Positions 7,129 through 14,081 are shown, numbered from the stretch's first letter. The stretch is 14,083 nt of DNA from Rikenellaceae bacterium (GCA_900769385.1 CAAGGO010000294.1:1-14083); one strand, 5' to 3'. Numbers and translations: made by a program. The notes: generated by a model from the letters alone, not told the origin.

Positions 7129-7142
7129 TAAATATAAAGCTT

Positions 7143-8102
7143 ATGGCAGTTATTGGAGTAGATCTTGGCGGCACAAAGGTTGCCGCAGCAATTTTTGACC
7201 ATTTTGGAAACATCAAGGCCAAAGAGGTGAGGCTGCTTGATGGAGCACAGGGTGACAAGGTAGGCAAACTTGTAAGCGAGGTTATCCTCTCCCTTATGGA
7301 GGGCAACCCAAGGCAGCATATAAAGGCAATCGGAGTTTGTGTGCCTGGAATTGTCTATTCCAAGAAAAACACCGTTTGGGCTCCAAACATTCCGGGATGG
7401 GACAATTATCCTCTTAAAAAGAGGATAGAGGCTGCCGTACAGAATCCAAAAATCAAAGTGAGCATAGAGAGCGACCGTACCTGCTACGTATTGGGCGAGG
7501 TATGGAAAGGTGGCGCCAAAGGGTGCCAGAATGTAATTTACCTTGCTGTTGGCACCGGTATTGGAGGAGGTATTCTCATTGACGGACGTGTATTGCACGG
7601 ACACAGTGACATTGTGGGAGCTACCGGCTGGATGGCCCTGCAGAACCCTTACCACCCTGATTACATCCCTTGCGGATGCTTTGAGCATTATGCATCGGGA
7701 AACGGCATAGCACTTCAGGCCCAGAAGGCCCTTATGTGCGAGAAAAACTACAGCGGTCCGCTATCGGGAAAACCTATAGAAGAAGTCACTTCCAGGGATG
7801 TGTTTGCCGCTTATGAGGAGGGGGACATTATTGCCCGCAAGGTTCTTGACAAGGCCATTGAGATGTGGGGTATGGGAGCTGCAAACCTTGTAAGCCTGTT
7901 CAACCCTGAAAAATTCATCTTTGGAGGAGGAGTCTTTGGCCCCGCAGCCCAGTTCATCCCAAGAATTTATGATGAGGCGTGCAAATGGGGACAGCCAATT
8001 TCAATGAAGCAGGTCAAGTTCAGCGCTTCAAAAGTTGACGGGGAGGCCGCTTTGTACGGAGCAGGCTATCTGGCTATCAGAGAATCAATGAGTAGTAAAT
8101 AA
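7143..8102 (+). CDS. ROK-family sugar kinase, divergent active site
   Basis: 319 residues with the ROK (repressor-ORF-kinase) fold and no DNA-binding N-terminus, so a kinase rather than a repressor. Phosphate-binding loop DLGGTK is at 7-12, the catalytic Asp is probably Asp111 in IESDR, GTGIGGGILIDG is at 137-148 and the second nucleotide loop FGGGVFG is at 260-266. Two usual marks are altered: the sugar-binding GEIGH motif reads GATGW (159-163), and the four-ligand CxCGxxGCxE zinc site is reduced to CGCFEH (177-182). This suggests a substrate other than glucose or GlcNAc. The frame is open far upstream (to 6837), but ATG 7143 is chosen because MAVIGVDLGGTK is the normal family start. First gene of an operon, 13 bases before the MFS gene. 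Confidence 0.88.
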   Translation: MAVIGVDLGGTKVAAAIFDHFGNIKAKEVRLLDGAQGDKVGKLVSEVILSLMEGNPRQHIKAIGVCVPGIVYSKKNTVWAPNIPGWDNYPLKKRIEAAVQNPKIKVSIESDRTCYVLGEVWKGGAKGCQNVIYLAVGTGIGGGILIDGRVLHGHSDIVGATGWMALQNPYHPDYIPCGCFEHYASGNGIALQAQKALMCEKNYSGPLSGKPIEEVTSRDVFAAYEEGDIIARKVLDKAIEMWGMGAANLVSLFNPEKFIFGGGVFGPAAQFIPRIYDEACKWGQPISMKQVKFSASKVDGEAALYGAGYLAIRESMSSK

Positions 8103-8115
8103 AAACTGGAATTAT

Positions 8116-9258
8116 ATGGAAAAGAAATATTCAACCGGTCCGGTATTTATGGCTGCCTGTGCGGGTATGTCATTCTTTGGAGTTACAATGCTTTCTTTGG
8201 GCCCTATACTTGGTCCGCTGAATGCAGTTGTTGAGGGGGCAAATGCACTCCCATCCACAATGTCAATTGGTATAATCATAGGAACAATCCTTTTTGGCCC
8301 TGTTGTAGACAAGTTCGGTTACAAATGGCTACTTATCCTGGCTTCAATCTGCGCCCTTGCAGGTGTTCAGGGTTTGGCTACATTCAGTGAGATTGGCCTG
8401 CTTCACGCTTCAATATTCCTTTTGGGCTTGGGTGGCGGTATCCTTAACGGTGAAACCAATGCCCTTGTATCTGAAATTTACGATGACAACAAACGTGGAG
8501 GACGCCTTGGCCTGCTTGGTGCATTCTACTGTATAGGTGCGCTGTTGTGGACCCTTATGAACTATTTCATTCCTGATTTCAGGATTCCGTTGAATGCAGT
8601 TTCGGCTGTAATGGCGGTGTTCATCATTTCATTCTTCTTCATTGCTTTCCCTAAAGCAAAACCGCAGGAGAATATTTCTTTGAAAAAAACATTAGGATTG
8701 CTCAAATACCCTGCCTTGATAATGTTTGCCATTGTACTGTTCTTCCAGTGTGCATTTGAGGGAACCAGCGGCAACTTTACAGTGCAGTACCTTTCAAATG
8801 TGGGCGGTATGGACAATGCTGCAGCCACATTGGGCATGACCTGGTTTACAATTGGTATGCTTGCAGGAAGACTTCCTCTTGGAAACATAATGAACAAACT
8901 TAAGGAACTGGGAACACTTTACCTTTACTTGGGAGTAGCCCTTGCCGGTGTAATCCTGTTCTTTTTGCAGGCTTCCAGCGTAGCTGCAGTTTATACGGCA
9001 ATGGTTCTTATTGGATTTGGAGCGGGTGCCACTTTCCCTGTAGTTCTCAACTTCATAGGTGGTGCTTTCAAGGATTTGAGCGGAACAGCATTTTCAATTG
9101 CACTGTTCGTTGGATTGTGCGGACAGTCTTTGGGCAACAAGTTTATGGGTGTACAGTTTGACGGAGGCAACTTTATCAATCTGCCTGTAACCCTTATTGT
9201 ATGCGTGGCGGTTATGATGGTACTTGTACCGCTTGCAGTTAAAGTTTCAAGAAAATAA
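8116..9258 (+). CDS. MFS sugar transporter
   Basis: 380 residues, almost entirely hydrophobic, with about 12 membrane helices. The MFS motif A appears as GPVVDKFGYK (61-70) after the second helix, and NGETNALVSEIYDDNKRG (111-128) follows the fourth, a pattern resembling FucP/glucose-type sugar symporters of Bacteroidota. A hydrophilic loop near residues 175-190 (PKAKPQENISLKK) separates the two six-helix halves. It lies between a ROK kinase and a SIS-domain protein in one operon (13 and 41 bases spacing), so it probably imports the sugar that the kinase phosphorylates. The substrate cannot be read from the sequence. Confidence 0.88.
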   Translation: MEKKYSTGPVFMAACAGMSFFGVTMLSLGPILGPLNAVVEGANALPSTMSIGIIIGTILFGPVVDKFGYKWLLILASICALAGVQGLATFSEIGLLHASIFLLGLGGGILNGETNALVSEIYDDNKRGGRLGLLGAFYCIGALLWTLMNYFIPDFRIPLNAVSAVMAVFIISFFFIAFPKAKPQENISLKKTLGLLKYPALIMFAIVLFFQCAFEGTSGNFTVQYLSNVGGMDNAAATLGMTWFTIGMLAGRLPLGNIMNKLKELGTLYLYLGVALAGVILFFLQASSVAAVYTAMVLIGFGAGATFPVVLNFIGGAFKDLSGTAFSIALFVGLCGQSLGNKFMGVQFDGGNFINLPVTLIVCVAVMMVLVPLAVKVSRK

Positions 9259-9299
9259 TTCAAAAATCACTTAAATATTAACTATAAAAACTTACAGAA

Positions 9300-10061
9300 A
9301 TGTTAGCTAACGAATGGAAAAAGAACGCTATAAGCGTTATGGACAAAATTGAGGAAACCCAGATGGAGAACATCAGAAAAGTTGCTGAGGTTATGGCTGA
9401 TACAATTGAGGCTGGCCGTTGGGTTCATACTTTCGGTTGTGGTCACGCAAACCTTCCTATTGAGGAGATGTATCCAAGAATTGGAGGTTTTGTAGGTTTC
9501 CATCCTCTTTGCGAGCTTCCTCTTACATTCTTTACACATATTACAGGTGAGATGGGTATCCATCAGTTCTTGTGGCTGGAGCGTGCCGAGGGTTATGGCC
9601 AGTCAATTATGAAGAGCTGGAACTTTGATGAGAAGGACGTTCTTTGGATCTTCTCTCACACCGGTATCAACGCTGTAAACATTGACGTGGCACTTGAGGC
9701 TAAAAAACGCGGTATGAAAGTTATCGTATTCGGTTCAGCTTCTGAGACAGGCAACAAAGTTCCTCGCCACTCTTGCGGAAAGAACCTTTTCCAGATTGCA
9801 GACTACGTAGTTGACACTTGCTGCCCTATCGTTGACGCATCTTGCCAGCTTAAGAAACATCAGGATAAAGTAGGTCCTCTTTCAACTATGGCTTCTGTAA
9901 CTACAGTTTGGATGACCATCTGTACAGTTGCTGAGATTCTTGAGGAGAGAGGCGTTAAACTATACATCCACCCTTCACACAACGTTCCTGGCGACACTAC
10001 TGCACACGAGCGTTTGGATGCTTGTATTGCCGAGTACAAAAAACGTTCTGCAGGTTTGTAA
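9300..10061 (+). CDS. SIS-domain sugar isomerase-fold protein (PRK02947/UPF0309-like)
   Basis: 253 residues with one SIS (sugar isomerase) domain. Family marks are VHTFGCGHANLPIEE (42-56), RIGGFVGFHPL (60-70), FSHTGINAVNIDVALEAKKRG (118-138, in place of the usual SxSGxT loop), RHSCGK (156-161) and VGPLST (191-196). These match my memory of the PRK02947/UPF0309 group, which binds phosphosugars and whose reaction is not settled. As the last gene after a kinase and a transporter it is likely to act on the phosphorylated sugar. The 41-base gap before it holds only AT-rich DNA. A strong terminator follows 27 bases after the stop. Codon use is notably uniform, suggesting good expression. Confidence 0.88.
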   Translation: MLANEWKKNAISVMDKIEETQMENIRKVAEVMADTIEAGRWVHTFGCGHANLPIEEMYPRIGGFVGFHPLCELPLTFFTHITGEMGIHQFLWLERAEGYGQSIMKSWNFDEKDVLWIFSHTGINAVNIDVALEAKKRGMKVIVFGSASETGNKVPRHSCGKNLFQIADYVVDTCCPIVDASCQLKKHQDKVGPLSTMASVTTVWMTICTVAEILEERGVKLYIHPSHNVPGDTTAHERLDACIAEYKKRSAGL

Positions 10062-10088
10062 TTGACTTTACAAAATAAATGGAAAGAG

Positions 10089-10120
10089 GGCAGCCCCAAA
10101 GTGATGGGTTGCCTTTTTTT
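10089..10120 (+). terminator. Rho-independent terminator of the ROK/MFS/SIS operon
   Basis: GGCAGCCC (10089-10096) pairs with GGGTTGCC (10106-10113), one G-U pair, followed by seven T residues. It lies 27 bases after the SIS gene stop. The hairpin resembles the one at 12701-12732. Confidence 0.9.
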
Positions 10121-10308
10121 GTATACGTAACTTTTAGACTCTCTTCTTCCTTCCACATCAAAGTCCAACAAGATAGCCTGAGGTGATTCATTGCTGTTGC
10201 AGTACGGCAGGATGTGCAATATCGGGAATTATGAAAGAAAATTTGCATAATCCCCGCAAAATCCATATCTTACAATTGAATTAATTATTAACTAAAAATG
10301 TTTCAATA
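10121..10308. other. Intergenic region at the left edge of the AT-rich island
   Basis: 188 bases between the SIS operon terminator and the lipoprotein gene. It holds one ATCGGGAA word (10221-10228), a TAACTTTT (10128-10135) and an AAAATTTG (10238-10245), both one base off the -7 consensus. I see no tRNA, no hairpin with T-tract and no convincing coding frame. Composition becomes AT-rich over its last 80 bases. Confidence 0.5.
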
Positions 10309-10587
10309 ATGACAAACAACACCCGCATCGTATTTTATGCGTGCCTGTTGCTGCTTGCCATAACGGTTGGAGCCTGCGTAAAAGACTCCACAGTACCTGA
10401 GAGCATCCATAAGCAGCCCCAGGATTTTAGCCTTGCAGATGCAAGGAAACATTATGAGGAAAACGTGGAAAATATTTGTTTTCCCGAAATCTATCTTAAA
10501 TCAATCGTCCAAACGAAAGGGAGTGATTATTTTCACAGTCTCAAACAAACTCCTCTTTGGGATAATTTCCACTTTGTGGAAAATTAA
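10309..10587 (+). CDS. N-terminal part of an interrupted surface lipoprotein
   Basis: 92 codons before a TAA at 10585-10587. A lipoprotein signal peptide ends at Cys23 (lipobox VGAC), followed by a short helical piece beginning DFSLADARKHYEE. The frame continues without any other stop through the TAA into the 511-residue frame that starts at 10615: the codons after the stop read WSFIYEIPVLYNFPIRV, a natural continuation. So this is most likely the export half of one 612-residue lipoprotein gene (10309-12150) broken by a nonsense change such as CAA to TAA, unless the stop is read through or is a sequencing error. No clear promoter is visible; the closest is AAAATTTG at 10238-10245 (one base off consensus). 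Confidence 0.8.
   Translation: MTNNTRIVFYACLLLLAITVGACVKDSTVPESIHKQPQDFSLADARKHYEENVENICFPEIYLKSIVQTKGSDYFHSLKQTPLWDNFHFVEN
10585..10587 (+). other. In-frame TAA splitting the lipoprotein gene
   Basis: This ochre codon is the only stop in a frame that is otherwise open from 10309 to 12150. One substitution to CAA, GAA or AAA would restore a continuous gene. The next in-frame ATG is at 10615. Confidence 0.85.
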
Positions 10588-10614
10588 TGGTCTTTCATCT
10601 ATGAAATACCTGTT

Positions 10615-12150
10615 TTGTATAATTTCCCAATCAGAGTCTCAATGGGTTATTTAACCAAAGATGGGGACATGATTGACAGTAATAAGGATGCCACCTTGCA
10701 AAGCAATCTCATTATTCAGAAATACAAGAAAAGTGGGAGAGTATATATTTTTCTTTCTACAATTATAGGATATATTCCTCTTCCCGATGAATATGAACAA
10801 GGACACTCCCCATGGTTATGGACAGGAGACCGACAAAATTTTACAGGATATCAGCTTTTTACAAATACAGATGGCAGTTTTAGAGGTGCATTCCAGTACA
10901 GAAACTCTAAAAGGACAAGTATAGCCTTAAGCATATATGATAAAGACAGGGAGTACACATACCCGCAAGAGGCTTTTACTCTAAATTTAGGTCCAGTTGG
11001 CACAAAAAGTGTTGGTACAAGAAGTGATGACCAGTACTGCTGGGAATGTAGAATGCCTATGTCGTCTGAAGATACTTATTGCCCAAGTTGTGGTGCAGGT
11101 CCAGAAACCCTTCCTCCTGCTATAGTTATTGAAAAAGCTACATGTGAACAATGTGACTTGCTTTTGTCAAATTGTATCTGTGGCAATGGGGGTGGAAATA
11201 ACGGAGATGATGGTGACAGATGCCCAGATTGCTTATCGTCAGAATGCTTTGGTGAATGTCAGGAGATTGGTGGAGGTGGGGGAACAACACCTGGAGGGAA
11301 TCAAGGTAATATTGAATATTATATTGTTAATATAGTAACAAAAGGGAATGGTACAGCATATGGAAGTGGCACATATTCTCCCGGCGACGAAGTTCATTTA
11401 GAGGCATATCCAAATGAAAACCAAGTTTTCAATGGATGGAGTAATAGCGGAACTTTATTCTCTTCATCATCATCTTTTTCTTTTGTTATTGATGATGATT
11501 ATGATTTGACCGCTAATTTTAATCATATAGATTCAGAATGTGGAATATTGGCAAAAAAGTACACTAACAACAGTAAATTATCCAATACTATCAATCTTCT
11601 GAATTCAAGGATCGCAGAAAATGGAAGTATTGAATATGCTTATGCTAAACCTGAAAATATGGGAGATGTTATTTATGTAGGCACCACATATAAAGTAGAT
11701 ATAGAGCTAAGTAAAGATATGGACTATGAGTACATTATTCATAATCACCCTGTAAGCAATTCTTTAATTCCAAGTATTGAAGATTTAGCTTTTTATTACA
11801 CTGAGATATGTAATGGAACATTAAAGAACACTTCTTCATTTCTTATAAGAGCCAGTTCTGGTATTGTAAGTTTTGAAGTTGAAGACTTTGATATATTTAG
11901 TTCTTTTATCAACGATGTAATACAAACAGAAGATACTATAGATGATTATAAAAGTGCCTTTCACAAGCATGTCCTAGGTAATCCAAAACAGAAGGATTTA
12001 GTCAATCAAAGTGTTATAGAAAAAGCATTCAAATTTTATTCTGAAAAGGGATTGAAAATAACATATGCCAAAAAAATTAATGATATATATACTTGGTCTA
12101 ATGTATCAGTGAATGGCACAACAGTTAATTATATAAATTGTTTAAACTAA
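10615..12150 (+). CDS. Main part of the interrupted lipoprotein: Cys-rich zinc-ribbon modules, InlB-type repeat, JAMM-like C-terminus
   Basis: 511 codons from the first ATG after the internal stop; without the upstream part it has no signal peptide. Domains, numbered from this ATG: a beta-rich N-terminal region of unknown family (about 1-125); a zinc-ribbon CWEC...CPSC (Cys142, 145, 156, 159); a second cluster (Cys177, 180, 187, 189) and a third (Cys203, 206, 211, 215), joined by Gly-rich linkers; one InlB B-type repeat (about 238-302: GNGTAYGSGTYSPGDEV, NGWS, LTANF); and a C-terminal domain (about 308-511) with HNHP (His376, His378), Ser387 and Asp390, close to the JAMM/JAB metalloprotease motif but with one extra residue before the serine. 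Fold and activity are not proven. The region is AT-richer than its surroundings. The architecture of a lipoprotein with adaptor modules and a variable C-terminus recalls polymorphic toxins. The next gene starts one base after the stop. Confidence 0.8.
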   Translation: MYNFPIRVSMGYLTKDGDMIDSNKDATLQSNLIIQKYKKSGRVYIFLSTIIGYIPLPDEYEQGHSPWLWTGDRQNFTGYQLFTNTDGSFRGAFQYRNSKRTSIALSIYDKDREYTYPQEAFTLNLGPVGTKSVGTRSDDQYCWECRMPMSSEDTYCPSCGAGPETLPPAIVIEKATCEQCDLLLSNCICGNGGGNNGDDGDRCPDCLSSECFGECQEIGGGGGTTPGGNQGNIEYYIVNIVTKGNGTAYGSGTYSPGDEVHLEAYPNENQVFNGWSNSGTLFSSSSSFSFVIDDDYDLTANFNHIDSECGILAKKYTNNSKLSNTINLLNSRIAENGSIEYAYAKPENMGDVIYVGTTYKVDIELSKDMDYEYIIHNHPVSNSLIPSIEDLAFYYTEICNGTLKNTSSFLIRASSGIVSFEVEDFDIFSSFINDVIQTEDTIDDYKSAFHKHVLGNPKQKDLVNQSVIEKAFKFYSEKGLKITYAKKINDIYTWSNVSVNGTTVNYINCLN

Positions 12151-12151
12151 T

Positions 12152-12667
12152 ATGAAAAGGATATTATCATTTACCATATGCGCCTTAATGCCGCTTTTTA
12201 TGTATTCTCAAAATGTTGAGTTAAATTCATTAACAGGAGAATGGAGATGGATTGACAATACAACCTCCGAAGAGTTTCATATTTTTTTGAGACCAGGAAT
12301 ATTTGAAATTCCAGCTATATTTGGCGGAGGAACTGAAAATTGCTTGGTTGGAGTATATAAATACAGCAGAGGTGGTACTGTAGTAGCTGATTATTATAGC
12401 GAACTGTCAGAATCAAAAGGGAGTATTTTATATCCGATAAGAGTATTGAACACTTTGTCATTAAGTGTCAGAGACTATTCCCTGAAGAATGCAAATGGAA
12501 GGAACAAGATTCTTTCAGGTAATAGTAGAATTGAATATATTTCAGACAAACAATTGAAATGGATTTTAATTGATAATGCTCATGAATCAATATCAACCAG
12601 TGCAAATTCCACTTATCCTGAAGGCACCTCCCTCCCGACAAACATAATCCTCACCAAAGTAGAATAA
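12152..12667 (+). CDS. Small exported protein, possible immunity partner
   Basis: 171 residues with a cleavable signal peptide (about 1-19, ending MYS before Gln20). The mature protein starts with a segment like LTGEWRWIDNTTSEEFHIFL and continues with GVYKYSRGG, a beta-rich pattern that recalls the small exported DUF6705/lipocalin-like proteins of Bacteroidota; that family name is from memory and not certain. It begins one base after the stop of the lipoprotein gene, so it is almost surely cotranslated with it. A small periplasmic protein tightly coupled to a large surface lipoprotein with a possible hydrolase domain fits an immunity or inhibitor role, but this is inference. It shares the AT-rich composition of the preceding gene and ends at a terminator. 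Confidence 0.75.
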   Translation: MKRILSFTICALMPLFMYSQNVELNSLTGEWRWIDNTTSEEFHIFLRPGIFEIPAIFGGGTENCLVGVYKYSRGGTVVADYYSELSESKGSILYPIRVLNTLSLSVRDYSLKNANGRNKILSGNSRIEYISDKQLKWILIDNAHESISTSANSTYPEGTSLPTNIILTKVE

Positions 12668-12700
12668 ATATAACGAGGCCGGATCAAAAGTAATTTGGAA

Positions 12701-12732
12701 GGAGGGTGCCCCATGGGTTACCCTCCTTTTTT
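12701..12732 (+). terminator. Rho-independent terminator after the exported protein gene
   Basis: GGAGGGT (12701-12707) pairs with ACCCTCC (12720-12726) and an inner CCC/GGG can extend the stem; six T residues follow. It lies 33 bases after the stop at 12667 and directly abuts the stop of the convergent barrel gene. On the minus strand the T-tract is poor, so it mainly serves the plus strand. Confidence 0.85.
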
Positions 12733-13468
12733 ATAGAATCGAGAAACTGAAACTTACAGCCCAATTAAACTCATCCATACAAGGATTGTACGAAAAAACT
12801 GCCGAAACGGGCAAATCATAATTCCATAAAGTAAATGTTCTTGTATATCCGGCAGTAATGTTCACAATACCAAACCCTTTTTCATAATCTGTATACAGGC
12901 TCTTGTTCAATGAGGCTCCTACTGCAGCCATCAAACTGTTCTTCTCATTGAATTCGTGGGTGTATCCTATTTCCGCGTACGAAGAGAAAGCATTTTTGCC
13001 GTTTTCCTTTTTGTCATCTCCATAAATGGTAGTACCCACAAGTACGTGCAATGGGAAAGCCTCAGGTTCATAGGTTGCAATTGCCTCAACCGAATGGGTG
13101 GTGGTACTGTTGCGGAAATTGAAGAATTTGGCACCTTCTCCCGGATAGAAATAGTCCACCAGCTCCAAGGTAAAGTTACCCAATGAGTAGCTCAAGCCTA
13201 TGTTAACCTCGGTGTAACTGTTGTCAAAAGCCCAGTTACCCCAAGCGTAAACATCAAAACCACCTTTGTTGAACCCAACCGTAGGCATTACAGACGGAGC
13301 ATCTCCATAACCGGTACCTCTCCAGATATACTGGCTGGCAAGGTCTACTGAACCATAGAACGCGCTCTCATTTTCCTCTTCCTGAGCAAAGGCAATTGCC
13401 GGAATACATACCAGCAAAACCACAAAAAGTTTCCTTAGGAAACCAATGTTGAAACGTTGATACTGCAT
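12731..13468 (-). CDS. TorF-like outer-membrane beta-barrel protein
   Basis: 245 residues. The signal peptide (about 1-28, ending AIAFA before QEEE) is followed by a barrel of alternating hydrophobic/aromatic strands. The early ASQYIWRG (44-51) is typical of the TorF-family putative porins (Gcw_chp), and the protein ends with an aromatic strand WAVSFSFSIL, as expected for recognition by the BAM complex. Probably a small outer-membrane pore or structural protein; substrate unknown. The long N-terminal tail before the hydrophobic core has no alternative Met. It has its own promoter immediately downstream of ispF. Confidence 0.85.
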   Translation of the reverse strand: MQYQRFNIGFLRKLFVVLLVCIPAIAFAQEEENESAFYGSVDLASQYIWRGTGYGDAPSVMPTVGFNKGGFDVYAWGNWAFDNSYTEVNIGLSYSLGNFTLELVDYFYPGEGAKFFNFRNSTTTHSVEAIATYEPEAFPLHVLVGTTIYGDDKKENGKNAFSSYAEIGYTHEFNEKNSLMAAVGASLNKSLYTDYEKGFGIVNITAGYTRTFTLWNYDLPVSAVFSYNPCMDEFNWAVSFSFSIL

Positions 13469-13511
13469 TTCTTCAAATGTTTTTTAATGTTTGACAATTG
13501 TGACAGTGGAG

Positions 13512-13542
13512 CAAAAATAAAAAAATTCCACAATCACACAAC
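13512..13542 (-). promoter_or_regulatory. Promoter of the barrel protein gene
   Basis: Minus-strand TATTTTTG (13512-13519) matches TAnnTTTG exactly, and GTTG (13539-13542), one base off TTTG, lies at the canonical 19-base spacing. The predicted leader is about 37 bases. A closer AACATTTG (13474-13481) is one base off but would place the transcript start at the ATG. The promoter overlaps the likely ispF terminator. Confidence 0.6.
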
Positions 13543-13548
13543 TCGTGG
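13519..13548 (-). terminator. Likely terminator of ispF
   Basis: Directly after the ispF TAG, minus-strand CCACGA (13543-13548) can pair with TTGTGG (13528-13533), one G-U pair, with a 9-base loop, followed by AA and seven T residues. The stem is short, so termination may be partial. Confidence 0.5.
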
Positions 13549-14034
13549 CTAACCGTTTGTCTTCTGCAGCAATACAGTTGCATATACCGCAATGGCCTCC
13601 TCTCTTCCCACAAAGCCGGCCCCTTCTGTTGTTGTGGCCTTTACAGACACCCTGTCAACCTCAACTCCAAGCACTCCGGCAAGGCACTCCCTCATTGGAA
13701 TGATATATGGGGCAACTTTAGGTTTTTGTAACAAAATTGTACAATCCGCATTTACCAGCGAATACCCTTTTGCCTTTATAAGGTCATTCACTCGGGCAAG
13801 GAGGATTTTGCTGTCAATTCCCTTGAATTCCTGGGAATTGTCGGGAAAATGCTTGCCTATATCCCCAAGTGCAAGGGCTCCCAGCATTGCATCACACAAT
13901 GCGTGGATGAGGGTATCACCGTCTGAGTGTGCAACACACCCTTTTGTATGCTCAATCTTTATTCCACCAAGCCAGAACTCAAGTCCCTGAGCCAGCAGGT
14001 GCACATCATATCCGTTTCCTACTCTAATATCCAT
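13549..14034 (-). CDS. ispF: 2-C-methyl-D-erythritol 2,4-cyclodiphosphate synthase
   Basis: Cytoplasmic trimeric enzyme of the MEP isoprenoid pathway; it cyclises CDP-methylerythritol 2-phosphate, releasing CMP. The 161-residue length is normal. The zinc ligands are Asp10, His12 (GYDVH) and His44, in the same spacing as the well-studied E. coli enzyme; AHSDGD (35-40), DIGKHFPD and KATTTEGAGFVGREEA are further family signatures. The frame also has an ATG at 14043 (three residues more). I prefer 14034 because the -7 box at 14054-14061 would leave only about five bases of leader before the outer ATG and about fourteen before this one. It is apparently transcribed alone, with a terminator after it. 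Confidence 0.95.
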   Translation of the reverse strand: MDIRVGNGYDVHLLAQGLEFWLGGIKIEHTKGCVAHSDGDTLIHALCDAMLGALALGDIGKHFPDNSQEFKGIDSKILLARVNDLIKAKGYSLVNADCTILLQKPKVAPYIIPMRECLAGVLGVEVDRVSVKATTTEGAGFVGREEAIAVYATVLLQKTNG

Positions 14035-14053
14035 ATGGGTCATTTATTTTAGG

Positions 14054-14061
14054 CAAATTTA
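14054..14061 (-). promoter_or_regulatory. -7 box for ispF
   Basis: Minus-strand TAAATTTG matches TAnnTTTG exactly, 20 bases before the chosen ATG. The position of the -33 element falls at the window edge and cannot be judged. Confidence 0.6.
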
Positions 14062-14073
14062 ACATAAATATCC

Positions 14074-14081
14074 TATCTTTG
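14074..14081 (+). promoter_or_regulatory. -7 box for a divergent gene beyond the window
   Basis: Plus-strand TATCTTTG matches TAnnTTTG exactly in the last ten bases, pointing away from ispF. The gene it would serve starts outside the window. No TTTG is found at the 19-base spacing. Confidence 0.5.

Noticed and set aside
6837..7142. N-terminal extension of 102 codons on the ROK kinase frame
   Set aside because: The ROK fold begins at MAVIGVDLGGTK (7143); the extension overlaps the opposite-strand NodB-like gene and its promoter and has no domain character.
9860..10219. Minus-strand frame of 119 codons across the SIS gene end and the terminator
   Set aside because: It crosses a strong plus-strand terminator and the SIS coding sequence; no start signal and no recognisable protein.
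10585..10587. Alternative genetic code with TAA read as sense
   Set aside because: TAA ends several intact genes in this window (for example the TPR, ROK and MFS genes), so recoding is not general.
10433..10654. Frame of 73 codons bridging the internal stop of the lipoprotein gene
   Set aside because: It is in a different frame from both halves and garbles them; the true frame continues directly through the TAA, so no frameshift is needed.
443..13847. TCGGGAA abundance as plain Ser-Gly codon usage
   Set aside because: Only some copies are read as TCG GGA; others are read in different frames or from the opposite strand, and some are intergenic.
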